Assembly: GCF_030409225.1 (NCBI RefSeq)
Contig: NZ_JAUFPK010000001.1
Coordinates: 1,586,733 to 1,650,732, forward strand
Reading direction: 5' to 3'
From: Aquisalimonas lutea
GTDB lineage: Bacteria > Pseudomonadota > Gammaproteobacteria > Nitrococcales > Aquisalimonadaceae
Length of the DNA: 64,000 nt
Shown: in pieces, positions 1-10,414 of the stretch
Layout: every line of letters begins with the position of its first letter
Position numbering within the stretch: the first letter of the stretch is position 1
Translations under genes and position numbers: made by a program
The notes under the pieces: model-generated
Seen by the model: only the letters and a program-made list of their open reading frames with translations
Databases searched by the model: none
Told to the model about the DNA's origin: nothing

Positions 1-1
1 C

Positions 2-625
2 GACGCCGACATCGCCCGGGATCACCTGGAGGCGCTGCTGGCCCCGGCGGTGAACCGCAGCTTCAACCGCATCACCGTCGACGGCGACACCTCGACCAAC
101 GATGCCTGCGTGCTGGCGGCCACCGGGGCGAGCGGCGTTGCCGTCCCGGCCGGCTCCGGGGACGCCGAGCGCTTCCGGGACGCCCTCGACAGCCTTTGCC
201 GGGAGCTCGCCCAGGCCATCGTCCGGGACGGCGAAGGGGCCACGCGGTTCATCACCATTGCGGTCCACGAGGCGCGGGACGAGCGCGAGGCGGAGGCCGT
301 CGCCTTTACCGTCGCCCAGTCGCCGCTGGTGAAGACCGCGTTCTTCGCCGGCGATCCCAACTGGGGGCGCATCCTCGCGGCCATCGGTCGCGCGGGGATC
401 GACGACATGGACGTCGACCGGGTGGCCATCTGGCTGGACGACCTTTGCATCGCCCGGGACGGCGGCCGTGCGCCGGACTACCGCGAGGAGGCGGCGGCGG
501 CGCGCATGGCCCGGGAGGAGGTGACCGTGACAGTGGAGCTGGGGCGCGGCGAGGCAGCGGCCACGGTGTGGACCTGCGATTTCTCCTACGAGTACGTCCG
601 CATCAATGCGGAATACCGGACGTGA
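2..625 (+). CDS. argJ: Arginine biosynthesis bifunctional protein ArgJ (C-terminal part; truncated by window edge)
   Basis: Only the last ~207 codons are present; the frame is open from base 2 and enters from outside the window. The fragment matches the C-terminal (beta) half of ArgJ, which transfers acetyl from N-acetylornithine to glutamate and, in bifunctional forms, also acetylates glutamate from acetyl-CoA. Visible family landmarks are the STNDAC segment near the left edge, the NWGRILAAIGRAG segment and the conserved C-terminal end NAEYRT. The self-cleavage Thr lies outside the window. The stop is one base from the ATG of the next gene, so the two are probably co-transcribed, as in the common gammaproteobacterial argJ-mutT arrangement. 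Confidence 0.95.
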   Translation, partial: DADIARDHLEALLAPAVNRSFNRITVDGDTSTNDACVLAATGASGVAVPAGSGDAERFRDALDSLCRELAQAIVRDGEGATRFITIAVHEARDEREAEAVAFTVAQSPLVKTAFFAGDPNWGRILAAIGRAGIDDMDVDRVAIWLDDLCIARDGGRAPDYREEAAAARMAREEVTVTVELGRGEAAATVWTCDFSYEYVRINAEYRT

Positions 626-626
626 C

Positions 627-1595
627 ATGACCGGCTGCGTGCACGTGGCCGTGGGGGTGATCCGTCAGCCCGACGGCCGGGTCCTCGTGGCCCGCCGCGC
701 GGAGCACCGTCACCAGGGGGGGCGCTGGGAGTTTCCCGGCGGCAAGCTGGAGCCGGGCGAGGAGGTCCGGGCCGGGCTGGCCCGGGAGCTCGACGAGGAG
801 CTCGGCATCCGCCCCCTGGAGATGCGCCCCCTGATCCGCATCCCCTGGCACTACCCGGACCAGACCGTGCTGCTGGATACCTGGGAGGTGCGCCGGTTCC
901 AGGGCACGCCCCACGGGCGGGAGGACCAGCCCCTGCGCTGGGTGGACCCGCGGGACCTGCCCCGGTATCGCTTTCCCGATGCCAACGGTGCCATCGTCGC
1001 CGCGGCCATGCTTCCGGAAACCTACCTGGTTACTCCGGATACCACGGCGGAGCAGGCATCCGCCTTTCTGGACCATCTGCGGCAATGCATGGCGGCCGGT
1101 GCGCGCCTGGTCCAGCTGCGGGTGCCCGGTGTCTCCGAGCCGGTGCGGCGCCGCCTGGCGACGGACGCCGTCGCCCTGGCCCGGGAGTACGGCAGTCGCC
1201 TGCTGATCAACGGCGACGTAGCGCTCGCCAGGCAGCTGGGCGCGGGCGTGCACCTGCCGGCCGCCCATCTCGACGACCTGGGCGAGCGGCCGCTGCCCGC
1301 GGGCCATCTGGTCGCCGCCTCCTGCCATGACGAACGGGAGCTGGCGCGTGCCGTGGCCCTGGATGTGGACTTCGCCGTGCTCGGGCCGGTGCGGCCGACG
1401 CCCAGCCACCCGGAGCGCGCCCCGCTCGGCGATGACGGCTTCCGCCGGCTGATCGCCGACGTGCCCGTGCCGGTCTACGCCCTCGGCGGCCTGGGGCCGG
1501 AAGACCTGCCGCAGCTGCGCGAGTGCCGGGCCCAGGGCGTGGCAGCCATCCGCGGGCTGTGGCAGAGCCGGTCGGCCCGCCCGGACCCCGCCTAG
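627..1595 (+). CDS. Nudix hydrolase (MutT-like) fused to thiamine-phosphate-synthase-like domain
   Basis: 322 aa. The N-terminal ~130 residues are a MutT-type Nudix domain with a complete Nudix box (G-x5-E-x7-RE-x2-EE-x-G, beginning GGKLEPGEE), expected to hydrolyse damaged nucleotides such as 8-oxo-dGTP. Residues ~140-315 resemble ThiE/TenI: LVTPD, LVQLR, LLINGDVALARQLGAGVHLP, VLGPVRPT and YALGGL correspond to the TIM-barrel motifs. The Lys expected after QLR and after GPVxxT is not present, so thiamine phosphate synthase activity is doubtful. ATG 627 follows the argJ stop by one base; an in-frame ATG at 606 would overlap argJ by 20 bases and is less likely. The TAG stop sits in the loop of a short GC hairpin (1587-1601). 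Confidence 0.88.
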   Translation: MTGCVHVAVGVIRQPDGRVLVARRAEHRHQGGRWEFPGGKLEPGEEVRAGLARELDEELGIRPLEMRPLIRIPWHYPDQTVLLDTWEVRRFQGTPHGREDQPLRWVDPRDLPRYRFPDANGAIVAAAMLPETYLVTPDTTAEQASAFLDHLRQCMAAGARLVQLRVPGVSEPVRRRLATDAVALAREYGSRLLINGDVALARQLGAGVHLPAAHLDDLGERPLPAGHLVAASCHDERELARAVALDVDFAVLGPVRPTPSHPERAPLGDDGFRRLIADVPVPVYALGGLGPEDLPQLRECRAQGVAAIRGLWQSRSARPDPA

Positions 1596-1646
1596 GGCGG
1601 GCCGCCCGCTCCGCCGCGTGCGACCCGTCCGGGCACAACGCCGGCG

Positions 1647-1856
1647 CTACTCGTTGGCGGACTCGTCCCCGGTATCCAGCTCGTCCAGGAACTCCTCGGG
1701 GACCTCCACGCCGGGAATGCGGTTCTCCTCCTGCAGCCAGCCGCCCAGGTCGATGGTCTGGCAGCGCTCGCTGCAGAACGGGCGCCAGTGGGCCTCCGGA
1801 GAGTCCCAGTTCACCAGGGTGCGGCAGACGGGGCAGGGAACGTTACGGTCGGTCAT
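1647..1856 (-). CDS. yacG: DNA gyrase inhibitor YacG (zinc-binding)
   Basis: 69 aa, the usual family size. Four cysteines in the pattern C8-x2-C11 ... C28-x3-C32 form the treble-clef zinc site (CPVC and FCSERC); WRPFCSERC followed by DLGGWL is the family signature, and the tail is acidic (EEFLDELD). YacG binds the GyrB C-terminal region and blocks DNA binding by gyrase. It lies 18 bases after zapD in the same orientation and ends the pilB-pilC-pilD-coaE-zapD-yacG run, the standard order in gammaproteobacteria. It converges with the Nudix fusion gene. Confidence 0.95.
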   Translation of the reverse strand: MTDRNVPCPVCRTLVNWDSPEAHWRPFCSERCQTIDLGGWLQEENRIPGVEVPEEFLDELDTGDESANE

Positions 1857-1874
1857 GACAAACGGCCCGATGAC

Positions 1875-2666
1875 TCAGAGAACGCACAGCTGGAGGACGA
1901 AGTTGACGTCCTCATCCGCCTGGTGCGGGCGGTCGGCGGTGGTGACCTGCTCCATGAAACGCACGGTGATGAACATCTTGGTGCCGCTGATCTCCGGGAA
2001 GCGGCGGCTGTCCAGCGGCAGGTCCACCCGCACCAGCTGGTAGGACGTGCTCTTGTCCAGGTTGCGCTGATAGATGCCGTTGCGCGCGCAGCACTCGCGG
2101 GGAATGGCGCTGTCACGCAGCAGCTCGAGGACCGTCTCGGTGGCATCCCGGACGGTGTCGATACTGCTGAACCATGCTTCCAGGTCCTGCTGCCGGGCTT
2201 CCGCCGGGCGGGACAGCCAGCGGTGGTAGCGGGGCATGTCGAAGGCGCAGGTGCCGCCGGCGATGCCGCTGCGCTGCATGATGTTGGACAGCAGGTCGTC
2301 CTGCCGCAGCAGCGATCCCAGTTGCCCCGTGTGACCGCCGAGCCGCTCGGTGAGGGTGCGGCAACGGTCCAGTACATGATGCAGCCGGTCGGTATCCACG
2401 CCCGGGCGCTCCTCCAGGCGCCGGAGCATGCTCGTGACCCGCTCGAGCTCCTTGATGAGCTCTGTCTTGAGATCCCCACGGCCGAAGATGTCCAGGATCT
2501 CGCCCAGCGTGCTGACTGCCAGGCGGCTGTGCCAGGGGGTCTCGCCGGACACGGCGAACCGGGCCTGGGCGAACAGGTGCTCCAGGCGCATGAGCGTGCG
2601 AATCCGTTCGTTCAGCGGTTGCTCGAAGGTGACCGAGCTATTGCCACTGGCTTGTTCTTCAAGCAT
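1875..2666 (-). CDS. zapD: Cell division protein ZapD (FtsZ-associated)
   Basis: 263 aa starting MLEEQASG, slightly longer than E. coli ZapD. Family features are the N-terminal FEQPLNERIRTLMRLEHLF helix, the central FDMPRYHRWL segment and the C-terminal beta-rich region ending in DVNFVLQLCVL. ZapD crosslinks FtsZ filaments at the division ring. The ATG at 2666 shares one base with the coaE stop (TGATG), indicating translational coupling; the frame stays open further upstream but that part lies inside coaE and is spurious. Confidence 0.95.
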   Translation of the reverse strand: MLEEQASGNSSVTFEQPLNERIRTLMRLEHLFAQARFAVSGETPWHSRLAVSTLGEILDIFGRGDLKTELIKELERVTSMLRRLEERPGVDTDRLHHVLDRCRTLTERLGGHTGQLGSLLRQDDLLSNIMQRSGIAGGTCAFDMPRYHRWLSRPAEARQQDLEAWFSSIDTVRDATETVLELLRDSAIPRECCARNGIYQRNLDKSTSYQLVRVDLPLDSRRFPEISGTKMFITVRFMEQVTTADRPHQADEDVNFVLQLCVL

Positions 2667-3298
2667 CAACCCTCCGCGGCCCCGTCGCTGCCGTCGTACT
2701 CGGCGGCCAGGGCCAGATAGTCCTGGTGCAGGCGACGGACGCGCTGGTGCAGCGCCTCCCGGTCGCCGGTATTGTCGATGATATCGTCGGCGTGCTGCAG
2801 CCGGTTGCGGCGCGACGACTGCGCGGCCAGAATCGCCTCCGCCTGCTCCGGCGTGCTGCCGTCGCGCTGGATCAGGCGCTCGCGCTGCACCGCCTCGGGT
2901 ACGTCCACCACCAGTACGCGATGGACGCGCTGAAGCAGGTCGCCTTCCACCAGCAGCGGCACCGAAAGGATGACATAGGGCCCGTCCGCCGCGGCGATTT
3001 CCGCTTCCATCCATTCACGGATGCGCGGGTGGAGTATCGCCTCCAGGCGTTCACGGGCCGCGGTATCGGTGAATGCCTTCTCGCGCAGGCGCCCGCGGTC
3101 GAGGACGCCGTCGGCGGTCAGGATGTCCTCGCCGAAGGCCGCAGCGAGCTCGCCCAGTGCCGGCTGGCCGCGTTCCACCACGCGCCGGGCGACGACATCG
3201 GCGTCGACCACGGGGACGCCCAGCTCGGCGAACAGGCCGGAGACCGTTGTCTTGCCGCTGGCGATACCACCGGTGAGACCGACAACCAGCAAATGCAT
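2666..3298 (-). CDS. coaE: Dephospho-CoA kinase
   Basis: 210 aa. CoaE phosphorylates the 3'-hydroxyl of dephospho-CoA with ATP, the last step of CoA synthesis. The P-loop GGIASGKT is at residues 10-17; DADVVARRVVE and HPRIREWM (substrate/lid region) and VPLLVEGDL are typical. The gene follows pilD by 22 bases and overlaps zapD by one base, so it is part of the pil-coaE-zapD-yacG transcript. Confidence 0.97.
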   Translation of the reverse strand: MHLLVVGLTGGIASGKTTVSGLFAELGVPVVDADVVARRVVERGQPALGELAAAFGEDILTADGVLDRGRLREKAFTDTAARERLEAILHPRIREWMEAEIAAADGPYVILSVPLLVEGDLLQRVHRVLVVDVPEAVQRERLIQRDGSTPEQAEAILAAQSSRRNRLQHADDIIDNTGDREALHQRVRRLHQDYLALAAEYDGSDGAAEG

Positions 3299-3320
3299 TC
3301 CCTCCCGGGCGTCGCGCGCG

Positions 3321-4199
3321 TCAGCCGCCCAGGCCGGCCCAGCGCAAGTACCCCGCTATGATGTCATCCCGCCACAGTAAGGTAAGCCAGCCCGCCGCGG
3401 CAAGGTACGGACCGAACGGAATGGGCAACTGCCGGTCCCGCCCCAGTGCCGCGATCATTACGATCCCCGTGACGGCACCGACCAGCGACGACAGGAGAAC
3501 GACCACCGGGAGCGCCTGCCAGCCCAGCCATGCGCCCAGCAGGGCCAGCAGCTTGAAGTCCCCGTAGCCCATGCCTTCCTTGCCGGTGACCCAGCGGAAG
3601 ACGTGGAACACCAGCCACAGGGACAGGTAGCCGGCCATGGCCCCGATGACCGCGTCGGCGACGCCGGTGAACAGGCCGGCCAGGCTGATGCCCAGGCCGA
3701 GCCACAGCACCGGCAGTGTGATGGCATCCGGCAGCAGGTGATGGTCCAGATCGATGCCGGACAGCGCGATCAGGGTCCAGGTGAGCACCAGCGCGGCGAC
3801 GAGCTCGGGGCCCCAGCCGAAGTGCCAGGCGGTTGCCGCCGAGAGCAGGCCGGTGGCCAGCTCGACGGCGGGGTAGCGGAGACTGATGGCGGTGCCGCAG
3901 CCGCGGCAGCGCCCGCGCAGGAGGATCCAGCTGACCACCGGAATGTTCTCCCACGGGCGGATCGATCGGCCGCAGCTCGGGCAGCGGGAGCCGGGCGCGA
4001 CGAGGTCGAAGCGCTCCTTGGCGGCCCCATCGCCGGGATCCAGGTCGAGGATCTCGCGGGCCTGCTGTTGCCAGCCCCGCTCCAGCATGACCGGCACGCG
4101 CAGGATGACCACGTTGACGAAGCTTCCGACGGCGAGACCCAGCAGGAAGATCGCGGCGATCAGCAGGCCGGGCTGCTGCAGGGCGTCCAGTAGCGTCAT
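3321..4199 (-). CDS. pilD: Type IV prepilin leader peptidase / N-methyltransferase PilD
   Basis: 292 aa inner-membrane aspartic protease (A24 family) that cleaves class III prepilin leaders and N-methylates the new N-terminus. The cytoplasmic zinc motif is intact (CPSC at 73-76 and CRGC at 98-101). The two catalytic aspartates are in GIDLDHHLLPD (around 150-152) and the GYGD motif (211-214). About seven to eight hydrophobic segments follow. Likely clients in this window are the minor pilins at 35.1-42.5 kb. The gene follows pilC by 27 bases. Confidence 0.97.
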   Translation of the reverse strand: MTLLDALQQPGLLIAAIFLLGLAVGSFVNVVILRVPVMLERGWQQQAREILDLDPGDGAAKERFDLVAPGSRCPSCGRSIRPWENIPVVSWILLRGRCRGCGTAISLRYPAVELATGLLSAATAWHFGWGPELVAALVLTWTLIALSGIDLDHHLLPDAITLPVLWLGLGISLAGLFTGVADAVIGAMAGYLSLWLVFHVFRWVTGKEGMGYGDFKLLALLGAWLGWQALPVVVLLSSLVGAVTGIVMIAALGRDRQLPIPFGPYLAAAGWLTLLWRDDIIAGYLRWAGLGG

Positions 4200-4226
4200 G
4201 GGCGGTCCGCTTCCCCTGCCACGGGG

Positions 4227-5453
4227 TCAGATCACCTGACCCATCTGGAAGATGGGCAGGTACATGGCGATGACCAGTCCGCCCACGAGCACGCCGAGAA
4301 CGGCCATGATCAACGGCTCCAGCAGGCTGCTGAGGCTGTCGATCTGGTTGTCCACCTCTTCCTCGTAGAAGTCCGCGACCTTGGACAGCATGGTGTCCAG
4401 CGAGCCGGATTCCTCGCCGATGGCGGCCATCTGCACCACCATGTGCGGGAACAGGTTGGACAGGCGCATGGTGACGTTGAGCTGCTGCCCGGAGGCCACC
4501 TGGTCCTTCATCTCCAGGATCCGGTCCTCGTAGACCGAGTTGCCGCAGGCGCCGGAGACGGACTCCAGGGCCTCCACCAGGGGCACGCCGGCGGCGAACA
4601 TGGTCGACAGCGTGCGGCCGAAGCGCGCCGTCGCGGCCTTGTCCAGGATGGGGCCGACAATGGGCAGGCGCAGCAGCATGCGGTCGATGAACCGTCGGAA
4701 CCGTCGCGATCGTCGGTGCACCATGACGAAGGCCACCACCGCGCCGATGATCCCGCCGAAGATCACGTACCAGTACTGCTGGAAGACTTCCGACAGCGTG
4801 ATCACGAACTGCGTGAACACGGGCAGGTCGGCGCCGAAGCCCTGGAACATGCTCTGGAACTCCGGCACCACGAAGATCAGCAGGATCGCCGTGACGATGA
4901 ACGCCACCACGATGACCGCGGCGGGGTAGAACATCGCCTTGCGGATCTTCTTCTTGATCGACTCCGTCTTCTCCAGGTACGTCGCCAGCTTGTCCAGCAG
5001 GGTGTCCAGCACGCCCGCCGACTCGCCGGCCTCCACCAGGTTGCAGAACAGGTCGTTGAAGTACCGGGGATGCTTCGCCAGCGCCTCGCTCAGGTTGGTG
5101 CCGCCTTCCACGTCGCCCTTGATGCTGCCGATGAGCTCGCGCATGGACGGGTTCTGGTGGCCGGAGGCCATGATGTCCAGGCCCTGTACCAGCGGCACGC
5201 CGGCATTCATCATGGTGGCCAGCTGGCGGCTGAACACGGCGATATCGCCGGCCTCGATCTTCTTCTTGCGCTGGCCCAGGCTGGCCAGGGCCGACTTCCG
5301 GCGCACGCTCTTGGGCTGGATGCCCAGCCGGCGCAGCTCCGCCTTCATCATGGTGACGTTGGCGGCCTTGTTCTCGCCCTTGACCCGCTCGCCGCGCTTG
5401 TCGGTTCCTTCCCAGACGAACGTCGCCTGCTGGTTCGCCGCTTTCTGTGCCAT
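4227..5453 (-). CDS. pilC: Type IV pilus inner-membrane platform protein PilC
   Basis: 408 aa, with two tandem T2SSF domains (about residues 75-200 and 280-400) and three strong membrane segments, one after the first domain (ILLIFVVPEF region) and one at the C-terminus (AVLGVLVGGLVIAMYLPIFQM). PilC couples the cytoplasmic motors PilB/PilT to pilin polymerisation. It lies five bases after pilB. Length and motifs are normal. Confidence 0.97.
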   Translation of the reverse strand: MAQKAANQQATFVWEGTDKRGERVKGENKAANVTMMKAELRRLGIQPKSVRRKSALASLGQRKKKIEAGDIAVFSRQLATMMNAGVPLVQGLDIMASGHQNPSMRELIGSIKGDVEGGTNLSEALAKHPRYFNDLFCNLVEAGESAGVLDTLLDKLATYLEKTESIKKKIRKAMFYPAAVIVVAFIVTAILLIFVVPEFQSMFQGFGADLPVFTQFVITLSEVFQQYWYVIFGGIIGAVVAFVMVHRRSRRFRRFIDRMLLRLPIVGPILDKAATARFGRTLSTMFAAGVPLVEALESVSGACGNSVYEDRILEMKDQVASGQQLNVTMRLSNLFPHMVVQMAAIGEESGSLDTMLSKVADFYEEEVDNQIDSLSSLLEPLIMAVLGVLVGGLVIAMYLPIFQMGQVI

Positions 5454-5458
5454 CGTCT

Positions 5459-7183
5459 CTAGTCCTTGGTGACGCGGTTGATCTCGTCGAGGCTGGTGAC
5501 GCCCTGCCTGACCTTGCCCAGACCGGAGCGGCGCAGGTCGTCAATGCCTTCCTTCGCAGCCTGGTCCTCCAGCTGCATGGCGTTGCCTCCCTCCATGATG
5601 ATCCGGCCCATCGCCTCGGACACGGGCATGACCTGGTAGATCCCCACGCGCCCCTTGTAGCCCTGGGTGCACTGGTCGCAGCCCACCGGTGCGTAGACGG
5701 TGAGATCCTTGAGATCCTCCTCGGTGAAGCCCTCCTCGCGCAGGGTCTCCGCCGGGATGTCCACCGGCTGCTTGCAGCTGCTGCACAGCCGCCGTGCCAG
5801 CCGCTGGGCGATGATCAGGTGCACCGACGAGGCGATGTTGTACGACGGCACCCCCATGTTCATGAGGCGGGTGAGCGTCTGCGGCGCGTCGTTGGTGTGC
5901 AGCGTCGACAGCACCAGGTGACCGGTCTGGGCCGCCTTGACCGCGATCTCGGCGGTCTCCAGGTCGCGGATCTCGCCGACCATGACGATGTCCGGATCCT
6001 GGCGCAGGAAGGCGCGCAGCGCCGTGGCGAAGGTCAGCCCCGCCTTGGGGTTCATGTTGACCTGGTTGATCCCCGGCAGGTTGATCTCCACCGGATCCTC
6101 GACCGTGGAGATGTTGCGGTCGTCGGTGTTGAGGATGTTCAGCGCCGTGTACAGGGACACGGTCTTGCCGCTGCCGGTGGGGCCGGTGACCAGCACCATG
6201 CCGTAGGGCTTGTTGATGGCGCTGAGGAAGCGGTCCTTCTGCTCGGGCTCGTAGCCGAGCTTGTCGATCCCCAGCATGGCGCTGTCGGGATCGAGAATAC
6301 GCAGCACGATCTTCTCGCCGAACAGGGTCGGGCAGCTGCTGACACGGAAGTCGATGGTCCGGTTGCGGGACAGGCTCATCTTGATGCGCCCGTCCTGGGG
6401 TACCCGGCGCTCGGCGATGTCCATGCGGGACATGACCTTGAGGCGCGCCGAGATCCGCGGTGCCAGGCCCAGCGGGGGGCTGGCGACGGTCTGCAGCATG
6501 CCGTCCTGGCGGAAGCGCACGCGGTACTTCTTCTCGTAGGGCTCGAAGTGGACGTCCGAGGCGCCCTTGTTGATGGCGTCAACGAGCACCTTGTTGACGA
6601 AGCGCACCACGGGAGCATCGTCGGCATCGGCCTCGCTGGCGTCGGTGGACGAGTCGTCCTCGTCGCCCGCCGTGACCTGGACGTTGTCGAGATCGCCGTC
6701 CAGGTCGTCGTCGGTCATGCCGAAGTTCTTGTCGGCCGCTTCCAGGGCCTTGTCGATACTCCGCTGGAGCTTGTCGTACTCCACCAGCACCGGCTCGGTG
6801 TTCAGGCCGGTATGGAACTTGAACTCGTCCAGGGCTTCCAGGTTGGTGGCGTCGGTGATCGCCACGAACAGACGCTTGCCGCGCTTGAGCAGCGGCAGGG
6901 CCTGGTGGTGCCGGATGAGCTTGTCCTTGACCAGCTTCACCGCGTCGGTGTCCAGGTCCATGGCGTCCAGGTCCATGAGCGGAACGCCGAACTCGGCGGC
7001 CGCCGCGTGGGCCAGGTCGCGGGCGCTTACCAGGCGCTGCTCCACCAGGTGGGCGGCCAGGGATTCCCGCGCCTTGCGTGCGGACTCCACCGCCGTGCGG
7101 GCATCTTCTTCGTTGAGCAGCCCGTCCCGGACCAGCCGGCCGGGGAGGCCACTCAGCTTGATGGAAGGATTTGCGGTTGCCAT
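5459..7183 (-). CDS. pilB: Type IV pilus assembly ATPase PilB
   Basis: 574 aa hexameric ATPase powering pilus extension. The N-terminal GSPII_E domain (~60-150) is followed by an acidic linker (about 155-190: DDDLDGDLD, DEDDSSTDASEADADD). The ATPase core carries Walker A GPTGSGKT (334-341), an Asp box (EDPVE), Walker B DIVMVGEIRD (398-407) and a His box (GHLVLSTLHTND, 421-432). Two CxxC pairs near residue 470-505 (CSSC, CDQC) form the usual zinc site. First gene of the pilB-yacG run; an upstream sigma-70-like promoter is visible at 7374-7402. Confidence 0.97.
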   Translation of the reverse strand: MATANPSIKLSGLPGRLVRDGLLNEEDARTAVESARKARESLAAHLVEQRLVSARDLAHAAAAEFGVPLMDLDAMDLDTDAVKLVKDKLIRHHQALPLLKRGKRLFVAITDATNLEALDEFKFHTGLNTEPVLVEYDKLQRSIDKALEAADKNFGMTDDDLDGDLDNVQVTAGDEDDSSTDASEADADDAPVVRFVNKVLVDAINKGASDVHFEPYEKKYRVRFRQDGMLQTVASPPLGLAPRISARLKVMSRMDIAERRVPQDGRIKMSLSRNRTIDFRVSSCPTLFGEKIVLRILDPDSAMLGIDKLGYEPEQKDRFLSAINKPYGMVLVTGPTGSGKTVSLYTALNILNTDDRNISTVEDPVEINLPGINQVNMNPKAGLTFATALRAFLRQDPDIVMVGEIRDLETAEIAVKAAQTGHLVLSTLHTNDAPQTLTRLMNMGVPSYNIASSVHLIIAQRLARRLCSSCKQPVDIPAETLREEGFTEEDLKDLTVYAPVGCDQCTQGYKGRVGIYQVMPVSEAMGRIIMEGGNAMQLEDQAAKEGIDDLRRSGLGKVRQGVTSLDEINRVTKD

Positions 7184-7373
7184 GGGTCAGGAGACAGCAT
7201 CGTCCGTTTGCATGTGGCTTTGCCCCGGGCCCGGGAACGGGCTCGTGGTCCGGGCGGCCGCGTACGGACACCGGGCCGCTGTGCAGCGCATGGCATCGAA
7301 GCCTTCGGGGTGCGCCGGGATCCCTGGCGCCGGAACGTGCCTGTTGTTGTTCGCGTCCATTACCTGCCCCCGG

Positions 7374-7402
7374 ACTATAAAGGATGCCCGCTACGATGAA
7401 AA
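7374..7402 (-). promoter_or_regulatory. Candidate sigma-70 promoter for pilB
   Basis: On the minus strand TTTTCA (7402-7397), a 17-base spacer and TATAGT (7379-7374) match the -35/-10 pattern at 4/6 and 5/6 positions. It lies about 190 bases upstream of the pilB ATG, leaving a long leader in which I see no further signal. The match is by eye. Confidence 0.45.
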
Positions 7403-7476
7403 ACCTAGCAGTTACAAGGGCCGGCGGATGCGACACAGTTCCGGTTTGTCGATGTTGCAGTCGACGACGCCGTGCA

Positions 7477-7509
7477 GCGGTCCGCCGTGCCGGTTGCACG
7501 ACGGACCGC
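7477..7509 (-). terminator. Stem-loop downstream of acetoacetyl-CoA synthetase
   Basis: A 14-base arm (7477-7490), a 5-base loop and a complementary arm (7496-7509) with one mismatch lie eight bases beyond the synthetase stop. There is no U-tract on the minus strand, so it may be a transcript-end stabiliser or weak terminator. The intergenic stretch 7184-7517 otherwise holds only the pilB promoter candidate. Confidence 0.5.
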
Positions 7510-7517
7510 GGCGCGGC

Positions 7518-9500
<1,983 letters not shown>

Positions 9501-9579
9501 TGTCTTGCCTCCTCCTCGGTAGGGCGGGCTCTCCGGGGCGCGCGCGGCGGTGCCGGCGCGCCGCCGCTTGCCGCCTCGT

Positions 9580-10362
9580 CTACTGCATGTGCCAGCCGTG
9601 ACTGACCACCACCGACTGCCCGGTCAGGGCGTTGGACGGGAATGCGGCCAGGTGGACGGCCAGTTCCGTGACGTCCTCCAGGGTGGTGAATTCCTGGTCC
9701 ACGGTCTGCTTGAGCATCACGTCGCGGATCACCTCGTCCTCCGAGATGCCCAGCTCCCGGGCCTGCTCGGGGATCTGCTTATCCACCAGCGGTGTGCGCA
9801 CGAATCCCGGGCAGATGAGGTTGCTGCGCACGCCGTGGGCGGCGCCCTCCTTGGCCACGGAGCGGCACAGCCCGGCCAGGGCGTGCTTGGCGGCCACGTA
9901 GGGCGCCTTCAGGGGCGAGGCCTCCTTGGAGTGCACGGAGCCCATGTAGATGACGCAGCCGCCGTCGCCCTGGGCGTACATCCGCTGCAGCGCCGCGCGC
10001 GTCACCAGGAAGGCGCCGTCCAGGTGCACCGAGACCACCCGGCGCCAGTCGGCGAAATCCAGCTGGTCGATGGGGTCGATGTGCTGGATGCCGGCGTTCG
10101 CCACCAGCACGTCCAGCCGGCCCCAGTGGTCGCAGACGCGGGCGACGCCGGCATTCACCGCCGCCTCGTCGGTGACGTCCATGGCCACGGCGATGGCCTC
10201 GCCGCCGGCCCCGGTGATCGCGTCCACGGCCTCGGCCGCGGTGTCGGTGGACAGGTCGGCCACCGCCACGCGGGCACCCTCGCGGGCATAACCCTCGGCG
10301 ATGGCCCGACCGATGCCGCGTCCGGCCCCCGTGATGAGGGCTACCTGATCCTTCATGCGCAT
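9580..10362 (-). CDS. bdhA: 3-hydroxybutyrate dehydrogenase (SDR family)
   Basis: 260 aa classical short-chain dehydrogenase oxidising D-3-hydroxybutyrate to acetoacetate with NAD+. The nucleotide motif TGAGRGIG is near residue 11, the structural NAG is VANAGIQH (GIQH is typical of hydroxybutyrate dehydrogenases) and the catalytic Tyr/Lys are in PYVAAKHAL. The family hallmarks VDKQIPEQA and the end GWHMQ are both present. A second in-frame ATG two codons later is an alternative start. It sits between the TRAP large subunit gene and acetoacetyl-CoA synthetase. Confidence 0.93.
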   Translation of the reverse strand: MRMKDQVALITGAGRGIGRAIAEGYAREGARVAVADLSTDTAAEAVDAITGAGGEAIAVAMDVTDEAAVNAGVARVCDHWGRLDVLVANAGIQHIDPIDQLDFADWRRVVSVHLDGAFLVTRAALQRMYAQGDGGCVIYMGSVHSKEASPLKAPYVAAKHALAGLCRSVAKEGAAHGVRSNLICPGFVRTPLVDKQIPEQARELGISEDEVIRDVMLKQTVDQEFTTLEDVTELAVHLAAFPSNALTGQSVVVSHGWHMQ

Positions 10363-10414
10363 GCCTGTCTCTCCTTCGTTCGTGGTGCGGGCGTCCGGCC
10401 CGTGTCGACGGCGG

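Noticed and set aside
1587-1601. Short hairpin around the stop codon of the Nudix fusion as a terminator
   Set aside because: Only a 6-bp stem with a 3-base loop and no U-tract; in such GC-rich DNA this arises easily.
3364-5544. Long (726-codon) open frame antisense-phase to pilC/pilD on the same strand
   Set aside because: It runs through pilC and pilD in another frame, is Arg/Gly/Pro/His-rich low-complexity sequence and has no family features; a typical GC-rich shadow.
5447-7399. 650-codon open frame opposite pilB
   Set aside because: Antisense to a fully intact pilB with all ATPase motifs; composition is the usual mirror of GC-rich codons.
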